64,000 bases of DNA from an uncultured Verrucomicrobiales bacterium (GCA_937901085.1 CALCHQ010000033.1:62001-126000); one strand, 5' to 3'. Positions 9,759 to 18,595 are shown, counted from the stretch's first letter. A program made the numbers and translations. The notes: generated from the sequence alone by a model not told the origin.

Positions 9759-10460
9759 ATGGAACTTCCCGGCAAAAAACTGCTCGACATGGCAGAAGAT
9801 GAGCGCCCGCGCGAAAAACTCATCCAGCGCGGACGCGCCGCCTTGAGCGATGAGGAACTCATCGCCATCTTCCTGCGAACCGGGCTGAAAGGCTGCAATG
9901 TACTGGAACTGGCCGCCCGGCTCAAAAGGGCAGCTGGTTCGCTCACCGCGCTGGGGCGCATGGAAGCCCGCGAAATCACCCAATGCTGCAAGGGCATAGG
10001 CGGAGCCAAGGCTGCCACGCTGGCTGCCGTCTTCGAGCTGGGGCATCGCGCCGTCAAGGAAAGCCTGGCCCGCGTCGACATGAGCACACCGCAGGCTGTG
10101 TATGAATATCTTGCGGGTGATATGCGCTATGAGCAGCAGGAGAACTTCGTGGTTCTCATGCTAGACACCCGCCGCCACCTCATCCGCCGCAGCAACATTT
10201 CCAAAGGCACTCTCAACCGCACCATGGTACACCCGCGCGATGTGTTCCGCGAAGCCATCGTGAGCAACGCCAGCAGCATCATCGTGGCTCACAACCACCC
10301 CAGCGGCGATCCCACGCCCAGCAAGCTGGACCGCGAACTGACCCGCGAACTGGTAAACGCCGGGCTCACACTCCACATCCCGGTACTCGACCATCTCATC
10401 ATCGGTACCGGCAGCACCCCCTACTTCAGTTTCAGGGAACACGGCTTCATCCCGTCATGA
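9759..10460 (+). CDS. radC: RadC/JAB-domain protein
   Basis: 233-residue member of the RadC (YsnA/YicR) family. It has an N-terminal helix-hairpin-helix-like region (RGRAALSDEELIAIFLRTG ... CKGIGGAKAATL) and a C-terminal JAB/MPN metalloprotease-like fold with HNHPSGDPTPS (about residues 179-189) followed by a conserved Asp, the JAMM-type zinc site. The family's cellular role is unresolved; the historical link to DNA repair is not secure. Starts at TTG 9738 and ATG 9750 are in frame but overlap the promoter. It overlaps the next gene by 4 bp (ATGA). Confidence 0.9.
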   Translation: MELPGKKLLDMAEDERPREKLIQRGRAALSDEELIAIFLRTGLKGCNVLELAARLKRAAGSLTALGRMEAREITQCCKGIGGAKAATLAAVFELGHRAVKESLARVDMSTPQAVYEYLAGDMRYEQQENFVVLMLDTRRHLIRRSNISKGTLNRTMVHPRDVFREAIVSNASSIIVAHNHPSGDPTPSKLDRELTRELVNAGLTLHIPVLDHLIIGTGSTPYFSFREHGFIPS

Positions 10461-11071
10461 AAGACTACCATACCCACCATCCGAATCCCCACGGAGGCTA
10501 CCTCTGCGCCGTCACCCGCAGCGACTGGGAACACCTGGCACAGGCAGAGGGCATGACACCCTGCTTCGGCATCCACCCCTGGCACGCCCACGAAACCGAC
10601 CCGGCAGAACTGGCCTTTGAGCTGGACGACTGGCTCACGCGCCACCCGCAGGCCGGAGTCGGCGAAAGCGGACTGGATGCCTCACCCCGCCACGCCGATA
10701 CGCTGGAAGCCCAGCGGCTCCTGCTGCACATCCACCTGGGAGCAGCCTTCCGGCACGAACGCATGGTGCAACTGCACGGCGTGCAGGCCTGGAGCGAACT
10801 GCTGGAAATTCTGCGCCAGCGCAGCCGCTGCGGCACCCTGCCCCGCGTGCATCTGCATGCCTGGAACGGCTCGCACGAACTCGCCCGCGAATTTATGCAG
10901 CTGGGGGCTGTCACCTTCAGCGCCGGGCTGCGCGAACTCAGCCATTCCAAAGCCACCGAACGCTACGCCCGCATCCCGGAAGGCAGGCTTTTTCCGGAAA
11001 GCGATGAACACCCGGAAAACTGGGCACGCACGCTGGCGCTGCTGAACCTCATCCGCGGCGGTCTGGCCTGA
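10457..11071 (+). CDS. TatD-family metal-dependent hydrolase
   Basis: 204-residue TIM-barrel hydrolase related to TatD DNases. Metal-ligand motifs are visible in order: DYHTHH at residues 3-8, FGIHPWH near 37, GESGLD near 63, and an H-x-H at VHLHAWNG near 132. It is shorter than typical TatD (about 260). The ATG at 10457 overlaps the radC stop, so the two are translationally coupled; a DNA or nucleotide-processing job is plausible but not shown. A bidirectional terminator follows. Confidence 0.82.
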   Translation: MKDYHTHHPNPHGGYLCAVTRSDWEHLAQAEGMTPCFGIHPWHAHETDPAELAFELDDWLTRHPQAGVGESGLDASPRHADTLEAQRLLLHIHLGAAFRHERMVQLHGVQAWSELLEILRQRSRCGTLPRVHLHAWNGSHELAREFMQLGAVTFSAGLRELSHSKATERYARIPEGRLFPESDEHPENWARTLALLNLIRGGLA

Positions 11072-11092
11072 AGCCCTACAAGCTCCACCGAC

Positions 11093-11126
11093 AAAAAAAA
11101 GCCTGCCCGGCAAGGGGCAGGCTTTT
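11093..11126. terminator. Bidirectional terminator between tatD-like gene and prc
   Basis: 8-bp GC-rich stem (11101-11108 with 11115-11122) flanked by eight A on the left and TTTTG on the right, so it can end both converging transcripts. Confidence 0.85.
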
Positions 11127-11146
11127 GTCGTAAAGCAGACTCCACC

Positions 11147-13360
11147 TCAGGGCATATCAATCATGTCCTTGACAATATGCAGCGATTCGCGCAACACAGG
11201 GTCCAGATTGGAGGGATATTCCGGAGTCTCGGTCAGTTCCTCTTCCGGGTCCTTATTTTCATCCATGTACTCGCTGTCGTCATCCTTGGAGGCCAGAGGC
11301 AGCTTAGCAGCCTTCACATCCGTGAGTTTCAGGCGGTAGATGGTAAGATTCTTCTCATCATCGGCAGCCATCCGGGCGTAGCGTTCCTTCCGTTCGGCAT
11401 CCATGGCCTTCTTCCGTTCCAGCAACTGGGCATTCTCAGCCTGGCGCACGGCCTTGTTGAGTGAAACGGCATTCTGCTCGTGGCGTTCACGGGCGCGGGC
11501 AATATCCTCACGGGTATACTGCATGTCCTTATCCTGGGCGGTACGCGCCTTGCTGCGCGCCATCAGCTCCGGCAGAATACCAGCAATACGGCTGCTCTTC
11601 ACATAACCACCGGCGCGGGGAATTTCATCGTAGGGCATGGCGTAATCCTGCTCGCCCTCGCCGATACGCAGTCCGGCGGTCACCGTCGGCAGCACAATAT
11701 CGCTCTCCACCCCCTTGAGCTGGGTGGAAGCCCCGCCGACGCGGTAGAATTTCTGCGTTGTCACCTTAATCATACCACAGCCTTCGCGCTGGGCAAAGTA
11801 AGGCAGGTAATCCGCCAGGCCGCGGGGAACCTGCACCGTTCCCTTGCCGAAGCTGGCCTCATCGCCCACGATGACCGCACGGCCATAATCGGCCATGGCC
11901 CCGGCAAAAATCTCGGATGCAGAAGCACTCAGCTTATTGATAAGCACCACCAGCGCACCATTGAACAAGGAGCGGCCGCTCACCGTGAGGCGTTCGACAT
12001 GCGCGCGGGAATCCTTGACCTGCACCACCGGGCCGGGACCGGTAAAGAAGCCTACCATCTTGCGGACTTCATCCAGCGAACCACCGCCATTGAAGCGGAG
12101 GTCGAGTACAATTCCCTGCACCTTTTCCTGAATCATGCGGCGCAGAATCTTCTTGACGTCGGCAGCGCAATGCACCTCGCCGTCATCCAGGTCAATGTAG
12201 AACGAAGGCAGCGTCAGCACGCCCAGGCGGTAGGTGCGGCCACCCTGCTTCATGTCAATGATGCGGCCGCTGGCCAGCTCTTCCGACATGGGGATTTCAT
12301 CGCGCACGATGGTCACCACCTTCTCTTCACCCGTGCTGCTGCTCAGCACGCGCAGCTTCACCGGCACACCTTTCTGCCCGCGGATGAGGTCCACCACCTT
12401 ATCGATGCTCAGGAACATCACATCCGTCCAATGGTCATCGCCGTGGGAATCAACCGCCACGATATGGTCGCCCAGCTGCAGCTGACCGCACTTAGCCGCC
12501 GGGCCACCCTTCACAATGCCCTCAATCGTAGTAGAGCCGTCATCATCAGACTGAAGCTTGGCACCAATACCGACAATCGAAGCCTTAATCATGTCCTTGA
12601 AGCGCTGTTCCTCGCGGGCTCCCATGTAGTCGCTGTGCGGATCATAGACATGCGCCACCGCATTGAGCAGGTAGGAAACCATATCCTCGCGGTCAGCCTC
12701 CTGAATCTCGTTCCGCATACGCTTGATGCGGGCCAGCATCTTATCCGTCACCGGCATTTCCTTTTCCGCAGGAGATGCCTTACCCTTGGCCGCCGCCAGC
12801 GTAGCCAGATTCTCGCGGCGCAGCACCTCCGTCAACAGCATATCTTCCACCTGGTCACGCCACACCTGGTCCAGCTCAACCGCATTTTTAGCGCGGGGCA
12901 GCTTGCGGCGGCTGCGCGGCACGCTGCGCTCGGAGTCAAACTGCGGCATCTTCCGGGCATATTCCTGCAGCATCTTTTCTGCCTGGTCAATGCGGGGCAA
13001 GGCGCGGGAGCTGAAGTAGGCATACAGCTCTTCGGCCAGACGCGTTGTCTGGTTCGCCAGGAGGTAATCACCAAAGCTGCTGGCGTAGCGCTTACGCAGA
13101 TACTCCACATCCTCCTGGGTCAGGAACAGATGCTGCATGTCCAGCGACTGCACATAACAGTCCAGAAACTGCTGGTACATATCCTGCGAGAAGCGGGCGC
13201 GGGAAAAATGGGCATTCTGCAAAACCAGGGAAAATTGCTTGCCAATGATGTCGTAGTCAGGCTCGGCCTGGCTTACCGAAGTACACGATACGAGCGCCGC
13301 AGCGGCCGCTACCGCCAGCGCGCGCGTACGCTGTCTCCAGTTGTTAAGAAAAGTCTTCAT
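11147..13360 (-). CDS. prc: Tail-specific (C-terminal processing) protease, S41 family
   Basis: Periplasmic serine protease of the Prc/Tsp type, 737 residues, which degrades or trims proteins from their C-termini. A signal peptide with lipobox-like LVSC (about residues 23-26) suggests lipid anchoring. Then come an N-terminal helical domain, a PDZ domain (VGIGAKLQSDDDG ... GDHIVAV), and the S41 catalytic core with Ser in NKLSASASEIFAGA and Lys in SFGKGTVQ. A charged C-terminal extension follows, as in E. coli Prc. No promoter with leaderless geometry was seen upstream. It converges on the radC-tatD unit. Confidence 0.93.
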   Translation of the reverse strand: MKTFLNNWRQRTRALAVAAAAALVSCTSVSQAEPDYDIIGKQFSLVLQNAHFSRARFSQDMYQQFLDCYVQSLDMQHLFLTQEDVEYLRKRYASSFGDYLLANQTTRLAEELYAYFSSRALPRIDQAEKMLQEYARKMPQFDSERSVPRSRRKLPRAKNAVELDQVWRDQVEDMLLTEVLRRENLATLAAAKGKASPAEKEMPVTDKMLARIKRMRNEIQEADREDMVSYLLNAVAHVYDPHSDYMGAREEQRFKDMIKASIVGIGAKLQSDDDGSTTIEGIVKGGPAAKCGQLQLGDHIVAVDSHGDDHWTDVMFLSIDKVVDLIRGQKGVPVKLRVLSSSTGEEKVVTIVRDEIPMSEELASGRIIDMKQGGRTYRLGVLTLPSFYIDLDDGEVHCAADVKKILRRMIQEKVQGIVLDLRFNGGGSLDEVRKMVGFFTGPGPVVQVKDSRAHVERLTVSGRSLFNGALVVLINKLSASASEIFAGAMADYGRAVIVGDEASFGKGTVQVPRGLADYLPYFAQREGCGMIKVTTQKFYRVGGASTQLKGVESDIVLPTVTAGLRIGEGEQDYAMPYDEIPRAGGYVKSSRIAGILPELMARSKARTAQDKDMQYTREDIARARERHEQNAVSLNKAVRQAENAQLLERKKAMDAERKERYARMAADDEKNLTIYRLKLTDVKAAKLPLASKDDDSEYMDENKDPEEELTETPEYPSNLDPVLRESLHIVKDMIDMP

Positions 13361-13380
13361 ATTCGGATAGGAAACGGGGA

Positions 13381-13404
13381 AAGCTCCGGCAGGGCAGCCG
13401 GAGC
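13381..13404 (-). terminator. Probable terminator hairpin after the HTH gene
   Basis: 8-bp perfect stem (13383-13390 with 13397-13404) downstream of the HTH gene on the minus strand. The following T-run is short, so confidence is moderate. Confidence 0.55.
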
Positions 13405-13488
13405 GTTCTCCTTATTCATTATATACACAGTCAGAACCTGCTTTCTGTCATAAAAAGAACCTTACAGCAGGCGGACAGGCAGGCCCCA

Positions 13489-13902
13489 TCAGGCCTTTTT
13501 CTTGCGAGGACGCGTGGCTTTAACCATTTTGCAGCCCATCGTGGCAGCAAGACTCCGCACACCGGCTTCCAATTCGGCAACTCGTTCCCTGGCAGCCTTG
13601 AGAGACTGCTCCAGGCGGGTAGCGCGGGTCTTGGCCGTGCGGGCAGCTACACGGGCGGCGCGAAGCTCCTCCTTCGTATCATCGGCACATACCTCCACCT
13701 TGCGGCGACCGGGACGGGAACTGTTGAAGCGTTCCATAATAGCCTCCTCAGCCTGCTTTTTCCACAGGGAAACGAGCGTCGGTGCCACATTCTTCTGATG
13801 GGCTACTTTCTGAATAGTAGTCTTGCGTGTGAGTACAGCCATAATGATTTCGGCTTTCTCCTCGGGCGCGTATGTTGTGCGGGTTCTAGCTTTTTCAGAC
13901 AT
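13489..13902 (-). CDS. Solo transposase-OrfA-like HTH protein with coiled coil
   Basis: 137-residue basic protein. Residues about 10-55 form a helix-turn-helix of the kind found in IS3-family OrfA (EEKAEIIMAVL ... VAPTLVSLWKKQAEEAIMERF), followed by a predicted coiled coil (about 75-115, EELRAARVAARTAK ... ARERVAELEAG) and a very basic tail (RPRKKKA). There is no OrfB or inverted repeat nearby, so it is not part of a complete insertion sequence; a domesticated DNA-binding or nucleoid-associated role is inferred. It lies alone between prc and tRNA-Leu. Confidence 0.72.
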   Translation of the reverse strand: MSEKARTRTTYAPEEKAEIIMAVLTRKTTIQKVAHQKNVAPTLVSLWKKQAEEAIMERFNSSRPGRRKVEVCADDTKEELRAARVAARTAKTRATRLEQSLKAARERVAELEAGVRSLAATMGCKMVKATRPRKKKA

Positions 13903-14019
13903 AATAAAAGATATCAGATACTCCCTTGTTCATACTACTTCCCCTTTCTCAAATCAAGCATATATTTTGTATTATCCCCATTGCTGACACAAAAGCTGCC
14001 CGATTGATGCTCAGAATGC

Positions 14020-14055
14020 AAAAATCCCCTCACGATATTCTCGTAAGGGGATTTT
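14020..14055 (-). terminator. tRNA-Leu terminator
   Basis: Strong hairpin just downstream of the tRNA on the minus strand: AAAATCCCCT (14021-14030) pairs with AGGGGATTTT (14045-14054), extended by four more pairs with one wobble; the T-run lies at 14024-14020. Confidence 0.88.
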
Positions 14056-14060
14056 CATGA

Positions 14061-14142
14061 TACGCACGAATGGACTCGAACCATCACGATGTTACTCACT
14101 AGAACCTGAAACTAGCGCGTCTACCAATTCCGCCACGTGCGC
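14061..14142 (-). tRNA. tRNA-Leu (anticodon CAG)
   Basis: 82-nt class II tRNA on the minus strand. Acceptor stem GCGCACG pairs with CGTGCGT (last pair G-U), discriminator A at 14061, D-loop with TTGGTAGAC, T-arm GATGG-TTCGAGT-CCATT. The anticodon loop TTCAGGT gives CAG (14108-14106), decoding CUG; the closing pair of the anticodon stem is a U-U mismatch. There is a long variable arm as expected for Leu. The 3' CCA is not encoded (TCA follows), so it must be added by nucleotidyltransferase. Confidence 0.96.
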
Positions 14143-14254
14143 ATTTGATTGGTGCGGGCGGAGTTTAGCACAACTTTTCCTCCTTTGCAAGCCAATTCCG
14201 CAAAAAAATCAAAAAAAGTTTATCCCTGCCGCCGGGCAAGCACCGGAAAGCAGC

Positions 14255-14283
14255 TTGCAGAACGCGCGCGGGCATGCTATAAT
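14255..14283 (+). promoter_or_regulatory. Promoter of the PEGA/FGE kinase, leaderless type
   Basis: TTGCAG (14255-14260), 17 bp, consensus TATAAT (14278-14283) with an extended TGC. The -10 box ends 9 bp before ATG 14293, giving a leader of about 2-3 nt. Confidence 0.8.
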
Positions 14284-14292
14284 GCCAGCCAC

Positions 14293-16932
14293 ATGAAGCC
14301 AGACAGCACAGCCGTGACCCCCTCGACCCGCAGCATGCGCGGCGCACCAAGACGGGCATCGCTGCGTCCGGCAGATGCCCGCCCTGAAGTCCCCGACCAT
14401 GAAATTCTGCGAAAAATCGGCACGGGAGCGTACGGCGAAGTATGGCTGGCCCGTTCCGTCACCGGGGCATACCGCGCTGTCAAGGTAGTCTGGCGCGAAG
14501 ACTTTGCCGACGAGCAGATATTCATCCGCGAGTTTGACGGCATTCTGAGTTACGAACCCATTGCCCGCGGCATCCCAGGTCTGGTACATATTCTGCACGT
14601 CGGCCAGCACGGCGGCGCATTTCCCTATTACTTCTATGTAATGGAACTGGCGGATGATGCCTACATGGGTACGCATACCGATGCCGAATCCTATATTCCG
14701 CGCACCCTGTACAGCGACATGCAGCAATACGGCAACCGCCCCATGCCGCTGGACTATGTACTGGAGGTAGGCTGCCAGCTTTCCCGCGCGCTGGCGGGGC
14801 TGCATGCCCAGGAGCTGACGCACCGCGACGTCAAGCCCACCAATGTCATCTTCATCAACGGCCGGGTCAAACTGGCCGATGCAGGGCTCGTTGCCCACAG
14901 CAACCAGCGCAGCTTCGTGGGTACAGAGGGGTACATTCCGCCCGAAGGCCCCGGCACCCCCCGTGCAGATGTCTTTGCGCTGGCCAAAGTGCTGTATGAA
15001 ATGTCCACCGGCATGGACCGGCTCAACTTCCCCTCGCTGCCTGCCGAGCTGCCAGAAGGCACGAACCAGCGCCGCTGGATTGAGTTCAACAACATCATCT
15101 GCGCTGCCGCCGACCCTCAGGTACACCACAACACCATCGTCAACGCTAAACAGCTGGCCGAAAAGCTGGAAACGCTGCGAGACGAAGCCACCATCCGCCG
15201 CAAAAGGCACCTGAGCTGGAAACAGCGCGGCATCCGCGCCGGCATCCTCCTGCTCAGCCTCGGCGCGCTGGTGGGAACCGCCAGCATCTTCCTGCCGGAG
15301 GACATGGACGAACGCCTCCGCAATGCAGCTGATTCCCTGCAGGGCAAAGCTCCGGCCCCGGCACCGAAGCCCGCTCCGCTCCCCCCGCCCACTCCGCAGG
15401 TACACCCCCAGCACGGGCAATACTTTGTCGGCAGCGTCCCGGCCGGAGCCTCCATCTACACCGAAGACGGCATCTATCTGGATGAAACGCCCTACGGTCC
15501 GATTACTGCCCAGGCGGGAAAGCGCATTGCCTTCATCCTGCGTAAGGAAGGCTACGCCGACACCCACACCAGCGGCATTGTCCCGCCCGGCAGCCTGCTT
15601 TCGCTGGGTGGAGAACTGCTACCCTACCGCCCGCCCCGCACGGGCGAAGCCTGGACCGATGCCCAGGGTACTTCCTACCGTCCGGCTGGCGGGGTGCATG
15701 AAGCCACCGCCCCGGTGACAGCGGAACAATTCCGCGCGTTCCTCAGCGCCGAACCCAGCGCCGCTGGCAAATACCCCAGCGTAGAGACCGGCGGCCAGCT
15801 GCATACTTCGCAGGAGGGCATCAGCGCGTTCACCCTGTGGCTCACCCGCCAATGCGAAAAGAACGGCACCATCGGGCGCGACCACTCCCTCATTGCCCGT
15901 CCCGAACCGGGTACAGAAGCAGGCCCAGACCTCTGGAGCTACCGCCTGTACACCTCACTAGTGCAGAAAACACCCGTGAGCATCTACACGAACCCGGCAG
16001 GGGCCAGCGTGTCGCTCAACGGCATGCCGCTGGGCATCACCCCCATGCAGGCGGTACGCATTCCCCTGGCTCCGTATTATCTGGAAATCCGCCTGCCGGG
16101 GTATTCCACCGTGCGGCGCAGCGGGCTCTCCCCGCGCGACCTGGTACTCAACCTGCGGCTGCAGCCCAACCACTCCGTCAATTTCGGCGCAGAATGGATT
16201 AACAGTCTGGGCATCAAGATGCAACCCATCCAGCCGAACCTGCTGGCCTGCGCCACCGAAATACGAGTGGATGACTACCGCAACTACTGCCGCCACAGCG
16301 GTGCGCCGGAACCACCCCGTACCTCGTTCGACCAGAATGAGCATCACCCGGTCGTCAATGTTTCACGCCAGGATGCCGAAGCTTTCGCCGCCTGGCTCAC
16401 CGAGCAGGAGCGCACCAATGGCCTCATCGAGGAAACTGATACCTACCGACTGCCCACCGATGAGGAATGGAGCAACATGGTAGGCTGCAAGGATACGCCA
16501 GGCGAAAGCCCTTACGAACGCCAGCGCCACCGCGCGTCTTCGGCTACTGAATATCCCTGGGGCCGCAAGTGGCCACCCACACCGGGCACGGGTAACTTTG
16601 CCGATTCCTCGGCCATTCCCTTCATCCGGGCCGATCACACCATCCCCCAGTACAACGACGACTTCACGCACACCGCCCCGGTGGGTTCCTTTGCCCCCAA
16701 CGCCCTGGGGCTACACGACCTCTCCGGCAATGTACAGGAATGGGTGAGCGGCGAATACGGAGGGCCGGAGAATTTCCACTTCCGGCGCTACGGCGTCACC
16801 CGCGGCGGCGATTACAGTTCGTTCCGCCCGGCGCAGCTCAGCTCCAGCAGCCGGACACCGCACCCGGCCGACACGCGCCGCTCCACTATCGGATTCCGCC
16901 TGGTTCTGGAACGCCAGCTGATTGCCCCCTGA
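14293..16932 (+). CDS. Ser/Thr protein kinase with PEGA and sulfatase-modifying-factor-like domains
   Basis: 879-residue membrane protein. The N-terminal Hanks-type kinase (about 40-305) has the Gly loop KIGTGAYGEVWLA, Lys in AVKVVW, catalytic HRDVKPTNV, and a metal-binding DAG in place of DFG. A membrane helix (about 315-333, GILLLSLGALVGTASIF) is followed by a Pro-rich linker, two PEGA domains (about 375-430 and 555-610, SIYTNPAGASVSLNGMPLG) and a C-terminal formylglycine-generating-enzyme fold (about 640-875, SGNVQEWVSGEYGG). The FGE catalytic cysteines are absent (GGDYSSFRPAQLSSSS), so it probably binds rather than oxidises. ATG 14293 is chosen by the promoter; 14149 would start inside it. 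Envelope sensing is inferred; the ligand is unknown. Confidence 0.88.
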   Translation: MKPDSTAVTPSTRSMRGAPRRASLRPADARPEVPDHEILRKIGTGAYGEVWLARSVTGAYRAVKVVWREDFADEQIFIREFDGILSYEPIARGIPGLVHILHVGQHGGAFPYYFYVMELADDAYMGTHTDAESYIPRTLYSDMQQYGNRPMPLDYVLEVGCQLSRALAGLHAQELTHRDVKPTNVIFINGRVKLADAGLVAHSNQRSFVGTEGYIPPEGPGTPRADVFALAKVLYEMSTGMDRLNFPSLPAELPEGTNQRRWIEFNNIICAAADPQVHHNTIVNAKQLAEKLETLRDEATIRRKRHLSWKQRGIRAGILLLSLGALVGTASIFLPEDMDERLRNAADSLQGKAPAPAPKPAPLPPPTPQVHPQHGQYFVGSVPAGASIYTEDGIYLDETPYGPITAQAGKRIAFILRKEGYADTHTSGIVPPGSLLSLGGELLPYRPPRTGEAWTDAQGTSYRPAGGVHEATAPVTAEQFRAFLSAEPSAAGKYPSVETGGQLHTSQEGISAFTLWLTRQCEKNGTIGRDHSLIARPEPGTEAGPDLWSYRLYTSLVQKTPVSIYTNPAGASVSLNGMPLGITPMQAVRIPLAPYYLEIRLPGYSTVRRSGLSPRDLVLNLRLQPNHSVNFGAEWINSLGIKMQPIQPNLLACATEIRVDDYRNYCRHSGAPEPPRTSFDQNEHHPVVNVSRQDAEAFAAWLTEQERTNGLIEETDTYRLPTDEEWSNMVGCKDTPGESPYERQRHRASSATEYPWGRKWPPTPGTGNFADSSAIPFIRADHTIPQYNDDFTHTAPVGSFAPNALGLHDLSGNVQEWVSGEYGGPENFHFRRYGVTRGGDYSSFRPAQLSSSSRTPHPADTRRSTIGFRLVLERQLIAP

Positions 16933-16946
16933 GAAAGAATGACAAA

Positions 16947-17008
16947 AGTGATTAGTGACTAGTGATTAATGAATGTATAATGATGCCCGCCAGACAATCA
17001 CTAATCAT
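16947..17008. repeat. TGATTAGTGA-type repeat, inverted pair
   Basis: After the kinase stop, AGTGATTAGTGACTAGTGAT (16947-16966) is followed 27 bp later by the inverted copy TCACTAATCA (16998-17007). The same element occurs as a direct array at 33042-33080. It may fold as a weak AT-rich hairpin between convergent genes. Confidence 0.6.
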
Positions 17009-17556
17009 ATTTCTCTTACCACGCTGCCGGGGTAGGTCTGGGTGCCCTCAGGCAGCACGCGGCCGGGCAGAATCACGCACTTGCAGCCGATGCGGCTGTG
17101 CGCCCCCACCACACAACCCAGCTTATTGAGCCCGGTAGGCTGCAAGACACCCTCCCAGGGCATGCGGATTTCACCGGCATCGTGCCGGAAATTGCTGAAA
17201 ATGCAGCCACCGCCCACATTCACATCGTCGCGGACAATGGAATCCCCGATGTAGGAGAGATGCGCCACAAAAACCTGGTTTCCCAGCAGGCTGCTCTTGA
17301 TTTCGACCGCATTGCCGATGACGCAGCCATCGCCGATGCTCGTTTCGCCCCGGAGATAGGCATTGGGGCCGATGCGGCAGCCGCGGCCGATGCGGACATG
17401 ACCCTCTATCACCGTACCCGGCAGCACCACGGAGCCTTCCCCCAGTTCCAGCACCCCCAGAATATGTGCTTCCGGGCTCACTTCGCCCCGGATGTCAGGC
17501 TGAAGTTCCAGCAGGCCGGCACGCGCGGCGGCCAATTCATTCCAAGGCTCCATCAT
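17005..17556 (-). CDS. Hexapeptide-repeat (left-handed beta-helix) transferase-like protein
   Basis: 183-residue protein built almost wholly of hexapeptide repeats ([LIV]-G-x4), for example VVLPGTVIEGHVRIGRGCRIG and VFVAHLSYIGDSIVRDDVNVG, as in the C-terminal acetyltransferase half of GlmU and in nucleotidyl/acyl-transferase relatives. The GlmU-like run HLSYIGDS plus NFRHDAG suggests sugar-nucleotide or acyl transfer, but no pyrophosphorylase domain is present. ATG at 17556 (or the adjacent one at 17553) gives MMEPWNELAAARAGL. It is the last gene of a cluster with a lipoprotein and a tyrosine phosphatase. Confidence 0.8.
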   Translation of the reverse strand: MMEPWNELAAARAGLLELQPDIRGEVSPEAHILGVLELGEGSVVLPGTVIEGHVRIGRGCRIGPNAYLRGETSIGDGCVIGNAVEIKSSLLGNQVFVAHLSYIGDSIVRDDVNVGGGCIFSNFRHDAGEIRMPWEGVLQPTGLNKLGCVVGAHSRIGCKCVILPGRVLPEGTQTYPGSVVREI

Positions 17557-17569
17557 ACGGTGGTCTGAG

Positions 17570-18019
17570 TTAATGAGGCATGGCAAAGAGCCGGCGAAGA
17601 TAGGGCCGGAGAATCTGGTACAGCTCACGCTCCTGCGGCTCGGTCAGCAGCACATCGTGCATGGCCACGCGTTCCTCCAGTAGCGTCGCGGCCAGGCATT
17701 GGGCATTGGAGGCATAGACATAGAACCGATTCCTGGAGAGTGGATTGCGCTCATCATCCGTCTGATAGGCAAGCTCCGGTACATGCCGATGCTCCCCTGC
17801 CAGCAGAATGGCACAGACGCGCTGGCGGTCGGGTTCGGACAAAGGCTGGATTACCTGCTTGTCATCGTGCAGCCAGGCCGGCAGGAACGGCGTCACCGCA
17901 AGGCGGGGCGAGGCCAGCATCTCCTCTACGGCAGCCTGACTCACCGCACCACTCTGGTTCAGGCACGAACTCAGGATTCCTGCTGCACAGGCCAGGGCAA
18001 GGAGAAGCGCTTTTTTCAT
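17570..18019 (-). CDS. Putative lipoprotein
   Basis: Unrecognised 149-residue protein. From ATG 18019 it starts MKKALLLALACAAGILSSC, a signal peptide with lipobox LSSC (Cys at about residue 19). The mature domain is mixed helical with no familiar motif. It lies between a low-molecular-weight phosphatase gene (19-bp gap) and the hexapeptide protein (13-bp gap), all in the same direction, so an envelope or polysaccharide-related unit is possible. The longer start at 18058 would bury the signal peptide. Confidence 0.68.
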   Translation of the reverse strand: MKKALLLALACAAGILSSCLNQSGAVSQAAVEEMLASPRLAVTPFLPAWLHDDKQVIQPLSEPDRQRVCAILLAGEHRHVPELAYQTDDERNPLSRNRFYVYASNAQCLAATLLEERVAMHDVLLTEPQERELYQILRPYLRRLFAMPH

Positions 18020-18038
18020 GTCGGGGCAACAACAGGGG

Positions 18039-18572
18039 TTAGGATTCTGCGCGGGCAATATCGCCGGCCATCTGCTGCGTGGCGGCGGCCAGCAAGGCCA
18101 CTACCTCATCAAAGCCCCGGATATCACCATAGTAGGGGTCGGGTACTTCGTGCAGCGGGCAATCGTCTGCAAACCAGGCGCTCATCGGCACCACCTTGGC
18201 CATTTCCTCCGGGGTGGCGGCCAGCTTGAACACCTCTTCATAATTGGCATCATCCTGCGGGACGATGAGGTCAAAGGCGGCAAAGTCACGGCGGCTGAAC
18301 TGGCGGCCACGGTGGCCATTGTAGGCATACCCGGCACGGGCCAGGGCATCCAGCATGCGGGCATCAGGCTTCTCACCCACATGGTACGCAGCCGTGCCGC
18401 AGGAATCGCACTCCACATGGTCGGCCAGCCCGGCAGCCTGCACCGCCGCGTTGAACACATGCTCTGCTGCCACAGAACGGCAGATGTTGCCGAGGCACAC
18501 AAAGAGAACACGGAAAGGCTGCTGGGCAGATTCCGGTTGACCATTTTCGCCATTTCTGGTATGTACATCCAT
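18039..18572 (-). CDS. Low-molecular-weight protein-tyrosine phosphatase
   Basis: 177-residue cytoplasmic phosphatase. The P-loop C-x5-R-S is seen as FVCLGNICRS at about residues 26-35 and the general-acid loop as VPDPYYGD (about 139-146), both diagnostic. Such enzymes commonly counter bacterial tyrosine kinases controlling polysaccharide export. ATG 18572 is favoured because an extended -10 (TGCTATGAT) ends 10 bp before it; ATG 18587/18584 lie inside that promoter. It faces queE, and the two genes' promoters interleave. Confidence 0.86.
   Translation of the reverse strand: MDVHTRNGENGQPESAQQPFRVLFVCLGNICRSVAAEHVFNAAVQAAGLADHVECDSCGTAAYHVGEKPDARMLDALARAGYAYNGHRGRQFSRRDFAAFDLIVPQDDANYEEVFKLAATPEEMAKVVPMSAWFADDCPLHEVPDPYYGDIRGFDEVVALLAAATQQMAGDIARAES
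18537..18565 (+). promoter_or_regulatory. queE promoter
   Basis: TTGACC (18537-18542), 17 bp, TATGTA (18560-18565), predicting a start near 18572 and a leader of about 24 nt. It lies inside the 5' end of the divergent phosphatase gene. No typical preQ1 aptamer fits in so short a leader. Confidence 0.6.
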
Positions 18573-18595
18573 GTCAACACGCATCATAGCACGAC

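Noticed and set aside
11480..13453. 657-codon plus-strand frame opposite the tail-specific protease
   Set aside because: Antisense shadow; the minus frame has all S41 motifs.
13489..13902. Insertion sequence
   Set aside because: Only an OrfA-like gene, no OrfB, no terminal inverted repeats and no target duplication.
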